Assembly (NCBI GenBank): GCA_007117275.1 | Contig: SKGV01000133.1 | Location: 1 to 5,669 of the forward strand | Direction: 5' to 3' | Length of the DNA: 5,669 nt | DNA from: Methylophaga sp. | Lineage (GTDB): Bacteria; Pseudomonadota; Gammaproteobacteria; Nitrosococcales; Methylophagaceae | Shown here: one piece after another, positions 1 through 5,669 of the stretch | How the letters are laid out: every line of letters starts with the position of its first letter | Numbering within the stretch: the stretch's first letter is position 1 | Translations under genes and position numbers: made by a program | The notes under the pieces: model-generated | Database searches by the model: none | The model's input: only the letters and a program-made list of their open reading frames with translations | What the model was told of the DNA's origin: nothing

Positions 1-249
1 CGGGGGGGTAACCCGAATACGGGTGTGCCTGCGTGTATTGCCTGTCATGGTCCTTCAGGGCGCGGCATGCCTGCAGCGGCATGGCCTGCATTGTCTGGTC
101 AGCACTCTGCGTATGTTGAAGAACAGTTGCACGCCTTTGCCAACGGCACTAGGCACAATGATCCCAACGAAATGATGCGTGACATTGCCAAGAAGATGTC
201 TGCTGAAGAGATCAGAGCTGTCTCGGCATACGTACGCGGCTTGCACTAA
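1..249 (+). CDS. Cytochrome c4-type diheme cytochrome, C-terminal heme domain (5' truncated by window)
   Basis: This is the 3' end of a periplasmic electron-transfer cytochrome. The reading frame is open from base 1, so the start lies upstream; an internal GTG at 25 should not be taken as the start. The translation begins RGGNPNTGVPACIACHG, which resembles the linker and heme site of the second domain of cytochrome c4. The heme-attachment motif CIACH is at bases 34-48, and its His is the proximal iron ligand. One of two adjacent Met codons at 172-177 is the likely distal ligand, about 43 residues after the His, as expected for c4. The PALSGQ and EEIRAVSAYVRGL segments also match the family. 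The family usually has two such domains and about 200 residues; only the last 82 codons are visible. Cytochrome c4 typically passes electrons from the bc1 complex to terminal oxidases. Downstream Ccs genes fit as its maturation system. A single-domain c553-like protein cannot be fully excluded because the N-terminal half is missing. Confidence 0.9.
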   Translation, partial: RGGNPNTGVPACIACHGPSGRGMPAAAWPALSGQHSAYVEEQLHAFANGTRHNDPNEMMRDIAKKMSAEEIRAVSAYVRGLH

Positions 250-268
250 GCGCTTATCGCAACTCCAG

Positions 269-299
269 GCATTCGCATGGTGTCAGATCATGCGAATGC
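269..299. repeat. Perfect 11-bp inverted repeat (hairpin) after the cytochrome gene
   Basis: GCATTCGCATG at 269-279 is exactly reverse-complementary to CATGCGAATGC at 289-299, with a 9-base loop. It starts 20 bases after the cytochrome stop. No T-run follows on the plus strand, so it is not a canonical rho-independent terminator. The right arm also forms a tandem GCGAAT repeat (292-303). It could protect the 3' end of the cytochrome mRNA, mark a processing or rho-dependent end, or bind a protein; the sequence does not decide. Confidence 0.75.
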
Positions 300-302
300 G
301 AA

Positions 303-327
303 TGACCTCTCAGGTCAAAACTGGTCA
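303..327. promoter_or_regulatory. Candidate operator: three TGACC/GGTCA half-sites at 10-bp phasing
   Basis: TGACC at 303-307, GGTCA at 313-317 and GGTCA at 323-327 are spaced 10 bp start to start. The first two form a perfect dyad, TGACCT-CTC-AGGTCA (303-317). They lie 15-39 bases upstream of the resB ATG. The spacing would put all three on one face of the helix, as with dimeric regulator sites. The same dyad could simply be a small RNA hairpin with a 3-base loop. No regulator is identified and no convincing -35/-10 pair was found nearby, so this is a weak call. Confidence 0.3.
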
Positions 328-341
328 CAAACTGCGAGCCT

Positions 342-2342
342 ATGTCTGAAAAATCTAGTATGAATCTCTCTGGGAAAAACAGTTTCCCGCGTCGCTTGCT
401 CAGCTTTCTCGGCACAATGGAGCTGGCGATAACCTTGCTGCTGACACTGGCCATCGCTTCGGTGATTGGCACTGTATTGCAACAAAACCAACCATATACC
501 GATTACGTGATCAAGTTTGGGCCTTTCTGGTTTGAGGTATTCGAGAGCGTTGGTCTCTATGATGTGTACAGTGCGCCTTGGTTCTTGCTGATTTTGACCT
601 TACTGGTGGTGTCTACCGCCGTCTGTGTCACACGTCATACGCCTTCCATGCTTAAGGATATGCGCAACTTGCGGACACAGGTACAACGCAAGTCGCTGGC
701 GACAATGAAACACAGTGAACAATGGTCCAGCTCAGATGCGCCAGATACTCTGGCGAAGAGTTTTCAGCAGCAACTTAAACTCAAAGGTTTTCGAACGCGC
801 CTGACTGATAAAAACGGCGCAATATTGGTTTCTGCGATGCGCGGCGGCATTAACCGGCTTGGTTACATACTGACGCATGTTGCGATTGTTGTGATCTGCG
901 TCGGCGGCCTGATGGATGGAAACTTGCCTTTGAAAGTAGCTGAATGGCGAGGTCAAATTCAAATTGAAACGCGTGATCTGCCATTGAGTCAGATTCCTCA
1001 GGAAAGTCGGCTTGCAACCGGCAAACAAGCGTTCAGAGGCAGCGTCAGTATTCCAGAAGGCAGAAGTGCCGATGTCGTGTTTCTGCCGATGCGGGACGGG
1101 TATCTGGTGCAGTCATTGCCGTTCAGGGTTGAGCTGGAACAGTTTCGGGTTGAGCATCACGACAACGGACAACCCAGATCATTTGAGAGTGACCTGGTGA
1201 TTCATGACCCTGAATTGGAAGAGCCGCTCAGACACACGATTGCGGTTAATCACCCTCTGATCTACAAGGGCTATGCTATTTATCAGGCAAGCTTTGCCGA
1301 TGGTGGTTCTGAATTACAGGTCGAAGCATGGCCATTTGACCATCGTGCCGGTGAACCGGTAATGCTTGATACCAGTGTGTTTGATAGCAGAGATATGCGC
1401 TGGGGCGAGCGCCAGTACCGGCTGGAAATGACTAACTTCCGACTGTTCAATATCAATCCGGATCCCACTGACGATAATCCGCGTCGAATGACCAACTCCG
1501 GCCCAAGCTTCGGTTTTATATTGCGATCGCATACCGGTGAGGCGACTGAATATGAAAACTACATGTTCCCAGTTGAGCGTGAAGGCCGGATGTTTTACTT
1601 GAGCGGCGTGCGTAGCAGTCCCTCCGAAAATTTCAGCTATCTGCATTTGCCCGCTGATGCCAATGGTGGTGTGGATGGTTTTATGAACTATCTGGCGCGC
1701 CTCAGGGATACAAACTTGGTCGCTGATATCGCTAGCGTGATGACCCATAATGCCTTGGCCGAGTTACCAGTACCTGATGTCAATCTAGAAGAAAGTCTGC
1801 AACAGACCTTAACGACGCTGGTGGGTATGTTTGTGCGTGGTGGATTTGATGAGGTCCGGGAATTTGTTGAAGTTCAGCTGCCTGAAATCGAACGTCAGAC
1901 ACTGGCGCCTGCCTATCTGGGTATGCTCAGAGAAATGCTGGCGCGGGTCTATTTTGCCGGTGTTGATGGTCATGATCTCGACAACACCGACAGTCAGAAT
2001 ATCTTTTTCCTGCAAGATGCCGTGGATGCTATCGGCAGTCTGCCACGGTATCACTCGCCGGTATTTCTGATGCTGCATGATTACGAGCACATCCAGGCCA
2101 GCGGTTTGCAAATTGCCCGTGCACCTGGCCAGTTTGTTGTGTATTTCGGTTCGGTCATGTTGATAGCGGGTTTATTTATTCTTTTTTACCTGCCTCAGCG
2201 AAGACTGTGGATCTGGCTTGAAAGCGAGGGTGGTGTCAGTCGGGTCTTGCTGGCAGGTATGACTAACCGCAACCCAAGGGATTTTGATGGGTTCTTCGAC
2301 GAGATTCAGCGGCTGTTGAAACCAGATAAACGGGAACTCTAA
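342..2342 (+). CDS. resB: Cytochrome c biogenesis protein ResB/Ccs1 (System II)
   Basis: ResB is one half of the System II cytochrome c synthetase in the cytoplasmic membrane. With CcsA it handles heme export and attachment to apocytochromes on the periplasmic side. The 666-residue product has four predicted membrane segments, near residues 26-46, 80-97, 173-191 and 598-617. The stretch ASVIGTVLQQNQPYTDYVI after the first segment and VNHPLIYKGYAIYQASF (302-318) are strong ResB signatures, as is SGLQIARAPGQ just before the last membrane segment. His179 in the third segment and His304 in the periplasmic domain are candidate heme-contacting residues by analogy with characterised Ccs proteins. 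Residues 192-597 form the large periplasmic domain; about 440-580 look mainly helical and are probably extra relative to the shorter Bacillus ResB. The ATG at 342 is preceded only by a weak, close GAG (336-338); an in-frame ATG at 360 has no better site. ccsA follows after 55 bases. Confidence 0.95.
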   Translation: MSEKSSMNLSGKNSFPRRLLSFLGTMELAITLLLTLAIASVIGTVLQQNQPYTDYVIKFGPFWFEVFESVGLYDVYSAPWFLLILTLLVVSTAVCVTRHTPSMLKDMRNLRTQVQRKSLATMKHSEQWSSSDAPDTLAKSFQQQLKLKGFRTRLTDKNGAILVSAMRGGINRLGYILTHVAIVVICVGGLMDGNLPLKVAEWRGQIQIETRDLPLSQIPQESRLATGKQAFRGSVSIPEGRSADVVFLPMRDGYLVQSLPFRVELEQFRVEHHDNGQPRSFESDLVIHDPELEEPLRHTIAVNHPLIYKGYAIYQASFADGGSELQVEAWPFDHRAGEPVMLDTSVFDSRDMRWGERQYRLEMTNFRLFNINPDPTDDNPRRMTNSGPSFGFILRSHTGEATEYENYMFPVEREGRMFYLSGVRSSPSENFSYLHLPADANGGVDGFMNYLARLRDTNLVADIASVMTHNALAELPVPDVNLEESLQQTLTTLVGMFVRGGFDEVREFVEVQLPEIERQTLAPAYLGMLREMLARVYFAGVDGHDLDNTDSQNIFFLQDAVDAIGSLPRYHSPVFLMLHDYEHIQASGLQIARAPGQFVVYFGSVMLIAGLFILFYLPQRRLWIWLESEGGVSRVLLAGMTNRNPRDFDGFFDEIQRLLKPDKREL

Positions 2343-2360
2343 TTCGCCTGAATGTTCATA

Positions 2361-2378
2361 GCCAGTGCAGGCGCTGGC
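2361..2378 (+). repeat. Intercistronic hairpin before ccsA
   Basis: GCCAGTG (2361-2367) can pair with CGCTGGC (2372-2378) through seven pairs including one G-U, leaving a CAGG loop. It ends six bases before the presumed ccsA ribosome-binding site (TGAGAA, 2385-2390). A competing stem, CGCCTG (2345-2350) with CAGGCG (2368-2373), uses overlapping bases. There is no T-run, so it is not a terminator. It may influence translation or stability of ccsA mRNA, but such short structures can arise by chance. Confidence 0.35.
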
Positions 2379-2397
2379 CTAAACTGAGAAATTGCCA

Positions 2398-3555
2398 ATG
2401 AGTGAAACAAACCAACAAAACAAAGCTGACGGACAATCCTGGTTGGCAGTGGGTGCATGGTGGGCAGTGCTTGTGCTGGCCACAGTCTTCATCCTGGTGA
2501 CGTATGGTAATCAACTGGATGTCTACGAAGTCACCATTCTGTTTCTAACGGGTTTTAGTATGGCTTGGTTGGGTAAAGTCTGGCCACCATTTCGATGGCA
2601 TGCACTGGCAGTAGCCGTTCTGAGTTTATTTGCTTTGCGGCAGTATGGTGCTGATTTGTCCATGGCCCAGCAGGATTTCTGGCTCAACTACGTTCTTGCC
2701 AGCCAATCTGCAATCATGTGGATGAGTGCTTTTTATCTGGTGTCTACCGTGACCTATTTTGGTGGTCTGATAGCTCGCTCTGACTACACACAAAAACTGG
2801 GTAGTCGTTTTGCCTGGATCGCGACAACCATGGGCATGGTTGGCTTGATGGTGCGCTGGCGTGAGTCACACATGATGGGCGCTGACATCGGCTATATCCC
2901 GGTGAGTAATCTCTACGAAGTTTTCATTCTATTTTGTGTAATCACCTCGCTGATCTATCTGTTCTACGAGCGTCGCTATAGTACCCGTGGTCTTGGTGGG
3001 TTTGTGATGCTGATGATCACGGCAGCCGTTATGTTTTTGTTGTGGTATGCCTTTGAACGTAACGCACATGAAATTGAACCGCTGGTGCCCGCATTACAGA
3101 GCTACTGGATGAAGATACACGTCCCCACCAACTTTATCGGCTATGGCGCATTTGCGATTGCAACCATGATAGCGGTGGCATATCTGCTGGTTTCATGGCG
3201 CGCTGAAAAAAATCCGGAGAGTGAATTTGTAAAAGCCATGCCGTCTTTGGATGCGATGGATGACTTGATGCACAAGTCAATTGCACTGGGCTTTGCCTTT
3301 TTCACGGTGGCTACCATACTTGGGGCTTTTTGGGCTGCGGAAGCTTGGGGCGGCTACTGGACTTGGGATCCTAAGGAAACCTGGTCGTTGATCCTTTGGT
3401 TGAACTATGCCGCTTGGCTACATATGCGATTTACTAAAGGGTGGCATGGTCGTCCGATGGCATGGTGGGCGATTGCCGGCTTTTTTGTCATGTTGTTTAC
3501 ATTCCTCGGCGTGAATATCTTCTTGTCGGGTCTGCACTCTTATGGTGGCTTGTAG
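2398..3555 (+). CDS. ccsA: Cytochrome c biogenesis protein CcsA/ResC (System II, WWD domain)
   Basis: CcsA is the heme-handling partner of ResB in the System II cytochrome c synthetase and belongs to the CcmC/CcmF/CcsA heme-handling superfamily. The product of 385 residues is an almost wholly membrane-embedded protein with roughly ten to eleven hydrophobic segments. The diagnostic tryptophan-rich WWD motif WGGYWTWDPKETW lies at residues 317-329. His241 (in KIHVPTNFIGYG) and His380 (in SGLHSYGG) flank it and should be the two periplasmic heme ligands; His341 is the likely membrane histidine. Their spacing (100 and 39 residues) closely matches the heme-ligand histidines reported for Helicobacter CcsBA. 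PVSNLYE (168-174) is another family signature. I chose ATG 2398 over an in-frame TTG at 2392 because TGAGAA (2385-2390) lies seven bases upstream of the ATG. resB and ccsA are separate genes here, not fused as in epsilonproteobacteria. The order and spacing indicate one transcript with resB and probably dsbA. Confidence 0.96.
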   Translation: MSETNQQNKADGQSWLAVGAWWAVLVLATVFILVTYGNQLDVYEVTILFLTGFSMAWLGKVWPPFRWHALAVAVLSLFALRQYGADLSMAQQDFWLNYVLASQSAIMWMSAFYLVSTVTYFGGLIARSDYTQKLGSRFAWIATTMGMVGLMVRWRESHMMGADIGYIPVSNLYEVFILFCVITSLIYLFYERRYSTRGLGGFVMLMITAAVMFLLWYAFERNAHEIEPLVPALQSYWMKIHVPTNFIGYGAFAIATMIAVAYLLVSWRAEKNPESEFVKAMPSLDAMDDLMHKSIALGFAFFTVATILGAFWAAEAWGGYWTWDPKETWSLILWLNYAAWLHMRFTKGWHGRPMAWWAIAGFFVMLFTFLGVNIFLSGLHSYGGL

Positions 3556-3566
3556 GTCATCTGTTG

Positions 3567-3572
3567 TAAGGA
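3567..3572 (+). promoter_or_regulatory. Ribosome-binding site of dsbA
   Basis: TAAGGA ends seven bases before the dsbA ATG at 3580. It is the best Shine-Dalgarno match among the plus-strand genes here, much better than those of resB and ccsA, and supports the chosen start. An ATG at 3575 in another frame reads only ATG-CAA-TGA and is ignored. Confidence 0.75.
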
Positions 3573-3579
3573 AAATGCA

Positions 3580-4206
3580 ATGAAGAAACTACTGAAATTC
3601 ATGCTATCTGTGATTAGCGTTGGTGTCTTGTCCGCCTCGCTATCGGTCGCAGTAGCTGCCGATTACGTCGAGGGTACCCATTACAAGAAAACCCCAGAAC
3701 GTCTGGCCAAGTTTTCACCTGGATCGACAGAAGTCGCGGTGTTGTTTTCCTACACCTGTCCGTTTTGTTTCCGCTTGGAGCCATACCTGAAGCAGTGGGA
3801 AAATGTGATGCCTGAGGATGTGAACCTTGTTCATGTCCCAGCTATTTTCCGCGATAGCTGGTTGGAAATGGCCCGTGTTTTCTACGCCGCTGAGGCCACG
3901 GGTGATCTGGCGACCTTGCACCCCAAACTGTTTGACGCCATTCAGATCGATAAGCGTCGTCTCGATACAGAAAGCTTGTTGCTGGATTTTGTTGCTGAGC
4001 AAGGTATCGACCGTGATAATTTTCTTAGCGTGATGAACTCAATGTCTGTACGAAGTAAGGTGCGTCAGGCGCTGTTGCTGAGTCAGAACTCTGGTGTCGA
4101 GGGCGTGCCTTCCATCATCGTCAACGGTCAATATCGAACTGATGCACCGATGGCTGGTGGTTTGGAAAACATGACCTCTGTTGCGGAGTATTTAATCAGC
4201 AAATAA
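3580..4206 (+). CDS. dsbA: Periplasmic thiol:disulfide interchange protein DsbA, CPFC active site
   Basis: DsbA introduces disulfide bonds into proteins exported to the periplasm and is normally re-oxidised by DsbB. The 208-residue product begins with a clear Sec signal peptide: MKKLLKF, a hydrophobic core, then AVAADY, with cleavage likely around residues 26-27. The mature protein has a thioredoxin fold with an inserted helical domain. The redox motif is CPFC at residues 60-63 in the context FSYTCPFCFRLEPY. The conserved cis-proline loop is GVEGVPSIIVNG, with Val176-Pro177. Length and layout match DsbA rather than the thioredoxin-like ResA/CcsX reductants of System II. The notable feature is Phe in place of the His of the classic CPHC motif, which in E. 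coli stabilises the reactive cysteine thiolate. The gene lies 24 bases after ccsA, suggesting co-transcription with the cytochrome maturation genes, and ends at a terminator. A role in keeping apocytochrome cysteines in the right state is inference from this context. Confidence 0.95.
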   Translation: MKKLLKFMLSVISVGVLSASLSVAVAADYVEGTHYKKTPERLAKFSPGSTEVAVLFSYTCPFCFRLEPYLKQWENVMPEDVNLVHVPAIFRDSWLEMARVFYAAEATGDLATLHPKLFDAIQIDKRRLDTESLLLDFVAEQGIDRDNFLSVMNSMSVRSKVRQALLLSQNSGVEGVPSIIVNGQYRTDAPMAGGLENMTSVAEYLISK

Positions 4207-4228
4207 TTGCGTTCAGCTGCTGAATAAG

Positions 4229-4254
4229 AAGCCGACCTGTGCCGGCTTTTTTTT
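4229..4254 (+). terminator. Rho-independent terminator of the ccs-dsbA run
   Basis: AAGCCG (4229-4234) and CGGCTT (4243-4248) form a six-pair stem around an eight-base loop, followed by a run of eight T (4247-4254). It starts 23 bases after the dsbA stop. The T-run overlaps the last bases of the convergent mltF gene, whose stop codon is at 4253-4255. In the opposite direction the hairpin is followed by CTTATTC, a poor T-tract, so it may terminate mltF only weakly. A small palindrome TTCAGC-T-GCTGAA (4212-4224) lies just before it. Confidence 0.88.
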
Positions 4255-5656
4255 ACAATGCCGAAGGTAATGATTGCTGGGGACCGCTGCTTGCAGGAGG
4301 TGCGGGTGGGCTGTCCGCACTGATTTGATGATGCAGCAAAATATCAAAATAACGGCGAATATTATCGACATAGCGCACCGGCTCACCACCACGGGCGTAG
4401 CCAAAACGTGTTTGGCTATACCATTTTTGTTTAGCAAGTAACGGCAGGTGTTCACGCACGTCTGTCCATAGGTCGGGGTTTCCACCCTGTTGTTGAGTCA
4501 GTCGGCGTGCATCTTCAAGATGACCCAGGCCGATATTGTAGGCGGCCAGAGCCAACCAGGTGAGATCAGGCTCATTGATGCGGTCGGGTAAGCGATTTTT
4601 CATTTGCAGCAGGTAGTGTGCACCGGCGAAGATACTTTCTTTGGGATCTTCGCGGTCTTCTACACCTAGCTCATTTGCGGTCGCTTGTGTCAGCATCATC
4701 AAACCTCTGACACCTGTGGCCGAGACAGCATTGGGATTCCAGTGTGACTCCTGGTAGGAAATCGCGGCGAGCAATCGCCAGTCAAATCCATACAGTTCAC
4801 CCGCCTGTTTGAATAAATGATGAAATTGCGGCAAATGTGTCACCAGCCGGCGATGAATGGCACGCGTATCAACGTAGTCAAAGCGTCGAATGTGGCCGTA
4901 GTATTTCTCGATAAGCTTATCCAGATCACCGTTTTCATCGATGTGGTTAAAAAAGGCAATCATTTCTCGGTGCAGACTGCCATCTTCAGATGCCGGCATC
5001 ATCCAGGCAAGCGGTTGCGGATCGGTGATATCAAAGGCCACTCGTAACTCGGGAAATAAACTCTGGTTCACTGACAATTCATTAGAGTCTGCAATCGTGA
5101 AGTCAATCATTTCAAGTTGAACCAGCTCCAACAGGCCTGAACTGTCGAGCTCCTGGTTCTCACTCCACTTTAGATTAGGCACCTCTTGTCGGACGAGTTG
5201 CAGGTTTTCTGTATGACTGCTGTTTGCCACCACTTCCAGTATCCGGCCATCCAGTTCAGTCACATCAGAAGGTCGCGTGCTACCCGCTCGATATACAAGC
5301 TGTTGAGTGACTTCGTGATAGACCGGACCGATACGATAACGCTGTTGCCGTTCGGATGTCACGGTCAGTCCAGCCGCTGCCATATCTGCCTGACCTTGTT
5401 CCAGAGCGGTCAGTAGGCTGCTAAGACTGTCAGGCACAATCATTTTCAGACGAACATTGAGAAAATCAGCAAACTGCTGGGCAAGTTCATACTCAAAGCC
5501 GGCCAGTTGATCGCCCTGGACAAAATAGCTGGTCGGTCCATAACGGGTTAATACACGCAACTCCCCACGCTCTAGAATTTCTTCCAAATGTGGTTTGGCA
5601 TCACTACAGGCCATAAGCAGGCAGATGGTGATGATAAAAAAACCTATCTTTTTCAA
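4253..5656 (-). CDS. mltF: Membrane-bound lytic murein transglycosylase F (MltF-like lipoprotein)
   Basis: MltF-type enzymes cleave the MurNAc-GlcNAc bond of peptidoglycan, forming 1,6-anhydroMurNAc ends, and are anchored in the outer membrane. The 467-residue product starts with a lipoprotein signal, MKKIGFFIITICLLMAC, with lipobox LLMAC and lipidated Cys17; Ser18 at the +2 position favours outer-membrane sorting. Residues about 31-256 form a family 3 solute-binding-like domain (GELRVLTRYGPTSYF, LTALEQGQADMAAAGLTVT). Residues about 280-440 form the SLT lysozyme-like domain, with catalytic Glu303 in ISYQESHWNP, the GLMMLT motif (318-323) and AAYNIG (371-376). The C-terminal tail is rich in Pro, Ala and Ser. 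E. coli MltF is 518 residues, so this is slightly short but complete in domains. The start is TTG, read from 5656; the four codons visible upstream contain no stop, so a start beyond the window remains possible. It converges on dsbA and is functionally unrelated to it. Confidence 0.93.
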   Translation of the reverse strand: MKKIGFFIITICLLMACSDAKPHLEEILERGELRVLTRYGPTSYFVQGDQLAGFEYELAQQFADFLNVRLKMIVPDSLSSLLTALEQGQADMAAAGLTVTSERQQRYRIGPVYHEVTQQLVYRAGSTRPSDVTELDGRILEVVANSSHTENLQLVRQEVPNLKWSENQELDSSGLLELVQLEMIDFTIADSNELSVNQSLFPELRVAFDITDPQPLAWMMPASEDGSLHREMIAFFNHIDENGDLDKLIEKYYGHIRRFDYVDTRAIHRRLVTHLPQFHHLFKQAGELYGFDWRLLAAISYQESHWNPNAVSATGVRGLMMLTQATANELGVEDREDPKESIFAGAHYLLQMKNRLPDRINEPDLTWLALAAYNIGLGHLEDARRLTQQQGGNPDLWTDVREHLPLLAKQKWYSQTRFGYARGGEPVRYVDNIRRYFDILLHHQISADSPPAPPASSGPQQSLPSAL

Positions 5657-5664
5657 ACAATTAA

Positions 5665-5669
5665 CTTCC
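5665..5669 (-). promoter_or_regulatory. Ribosome-binding site supporting the TTG start of mltF
   Basis: On the minus strand GGAAG lies eight bases before the TTG codon at 5656-5654. Together with the well-formed lipoprotein signal that begins exactly there, it supports TTG initiation. The next in-frame Met is residue 15, inside the lipobox, and would destroy the signal. The site touches the window edge and may extend further. Confidence 0.55.

Noticed and set aside
25..249. A complete small cytochrome gene starting at GTG 25
   Set aside because: The frame stays open to base 1 with cytochrome c4-like residues (GGNPNTG) before this codon, and the heme motif would be almost at the N-terminus with no signal peptide. 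It is a truncated larger gene.
250..341. A sigma-70 promoter for resB
   Set aside because: No pair of boxes with acceptable match and 16-18 base spacing could be identified, so none is called; resB may be read from a promoter upstream of the cytochrome gene.
1523..1530. GCGATCGC palindrome resembling a HIP1 element
   Set aside because: Only a single copy was noticed and it lies in coding sequence; HIP1 is meaningful only when highly repeated, as in cyanobacteria.
1314..1748. 144-residue open frame on the minus strand inside resB
   Set aside because: It is antisense to conserved ResB sequence, shows no recognisable motif and has no supporting ribosome-binding site that I can see. It is a shadow of resB codon use.
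4212..4224. TTCAGC-T-GCTGAA palindrome as a separate terminator or operator
   Set aside because: The central spacer of one base cannot form a normal RNA loop, there is no T-run, and it sits just before a clear terminator. Noted only as context.
4213..4485. Minus-strand 90-residue frame overlapping the end of mltF
   Set aside because: It overlaps the well-supported mltF frame and the terminator, and has no recognisable features.
1..5669. A hidden novel defence, mobile or RNA system
   Set aside because: Both strands are almost fully occupied by recognisable housekeeping genes, and I saw no transposase, terminal repeats, CRISPR-like repeats, tRNA or rRNA. The only unexplained structure lies in the short gaps.

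Overview
The window carries a compact cytochrome c cluster, most likely from a gammaproteobacterium with roughly balanced base composition. The evidence for the lineage is indirect: a cytochrome c4-type protein beside System II (Ccs) maturation genes and a dsbA, followed by an MltF-type lytic transglycosylase. MltF is mainly a gammaproteobacterial family, and I recall similar c4-resB-ccsA-dsbA orders from Methylophaga-like and sulfur-oxidising gammaproteobacteria. I cannot name the genus.

Layout: (1) bases 1-249 hold the 3' end of a diheme cytochrome c4 gene, covering its second heme domain. (2) Bases 250-341 are a short gap with a perfect 11-bp inverted repeat, a second small dyad, and three GGTCA/TGACC half-sites spaced exactly 10 bp apart. 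(3) Bases 342-2342 encode ResB (Ccs1) and 2398-3555 encode CcsA (ResC), the two halves of the System II cytochrome c synthetase. (4) Bases 3580-4206 encode a periplasmic DsbA-type oxidoreductase with the active site CPFC. (5) A rho-independent terminator at 4229-4254 closes this plus-strand run. (6) The minus-strand gene at 4253-5656 converges on it and encodes an MltF-like outer-membrane lipoprotein with a solute-binding domain and a lytic transglycosylase domain.

Functional logic: cytochrome c4 is a c-type cytochrome that needs covalent heme attachment at two CXXCH sites in the periplasm. ResB and CcsA export heme and ligate it to reduced CXXCH cysteines. DsbA controls the thiol state of exported proteins, including apocytochromes. 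The first four genes therefore look like one functional unit: substrate, maturation machine, thiol partner. MltF is a separate cell-wall gene transcribed from the other side.

No mobile element, CRISPR array, RNA gene or clearly novel system is visible. The points most worth checking are the CPFC active site of DsbA, the structured gap before resB, and the TTG start of mltF. No gene-free stretch exceeds 100 bases.
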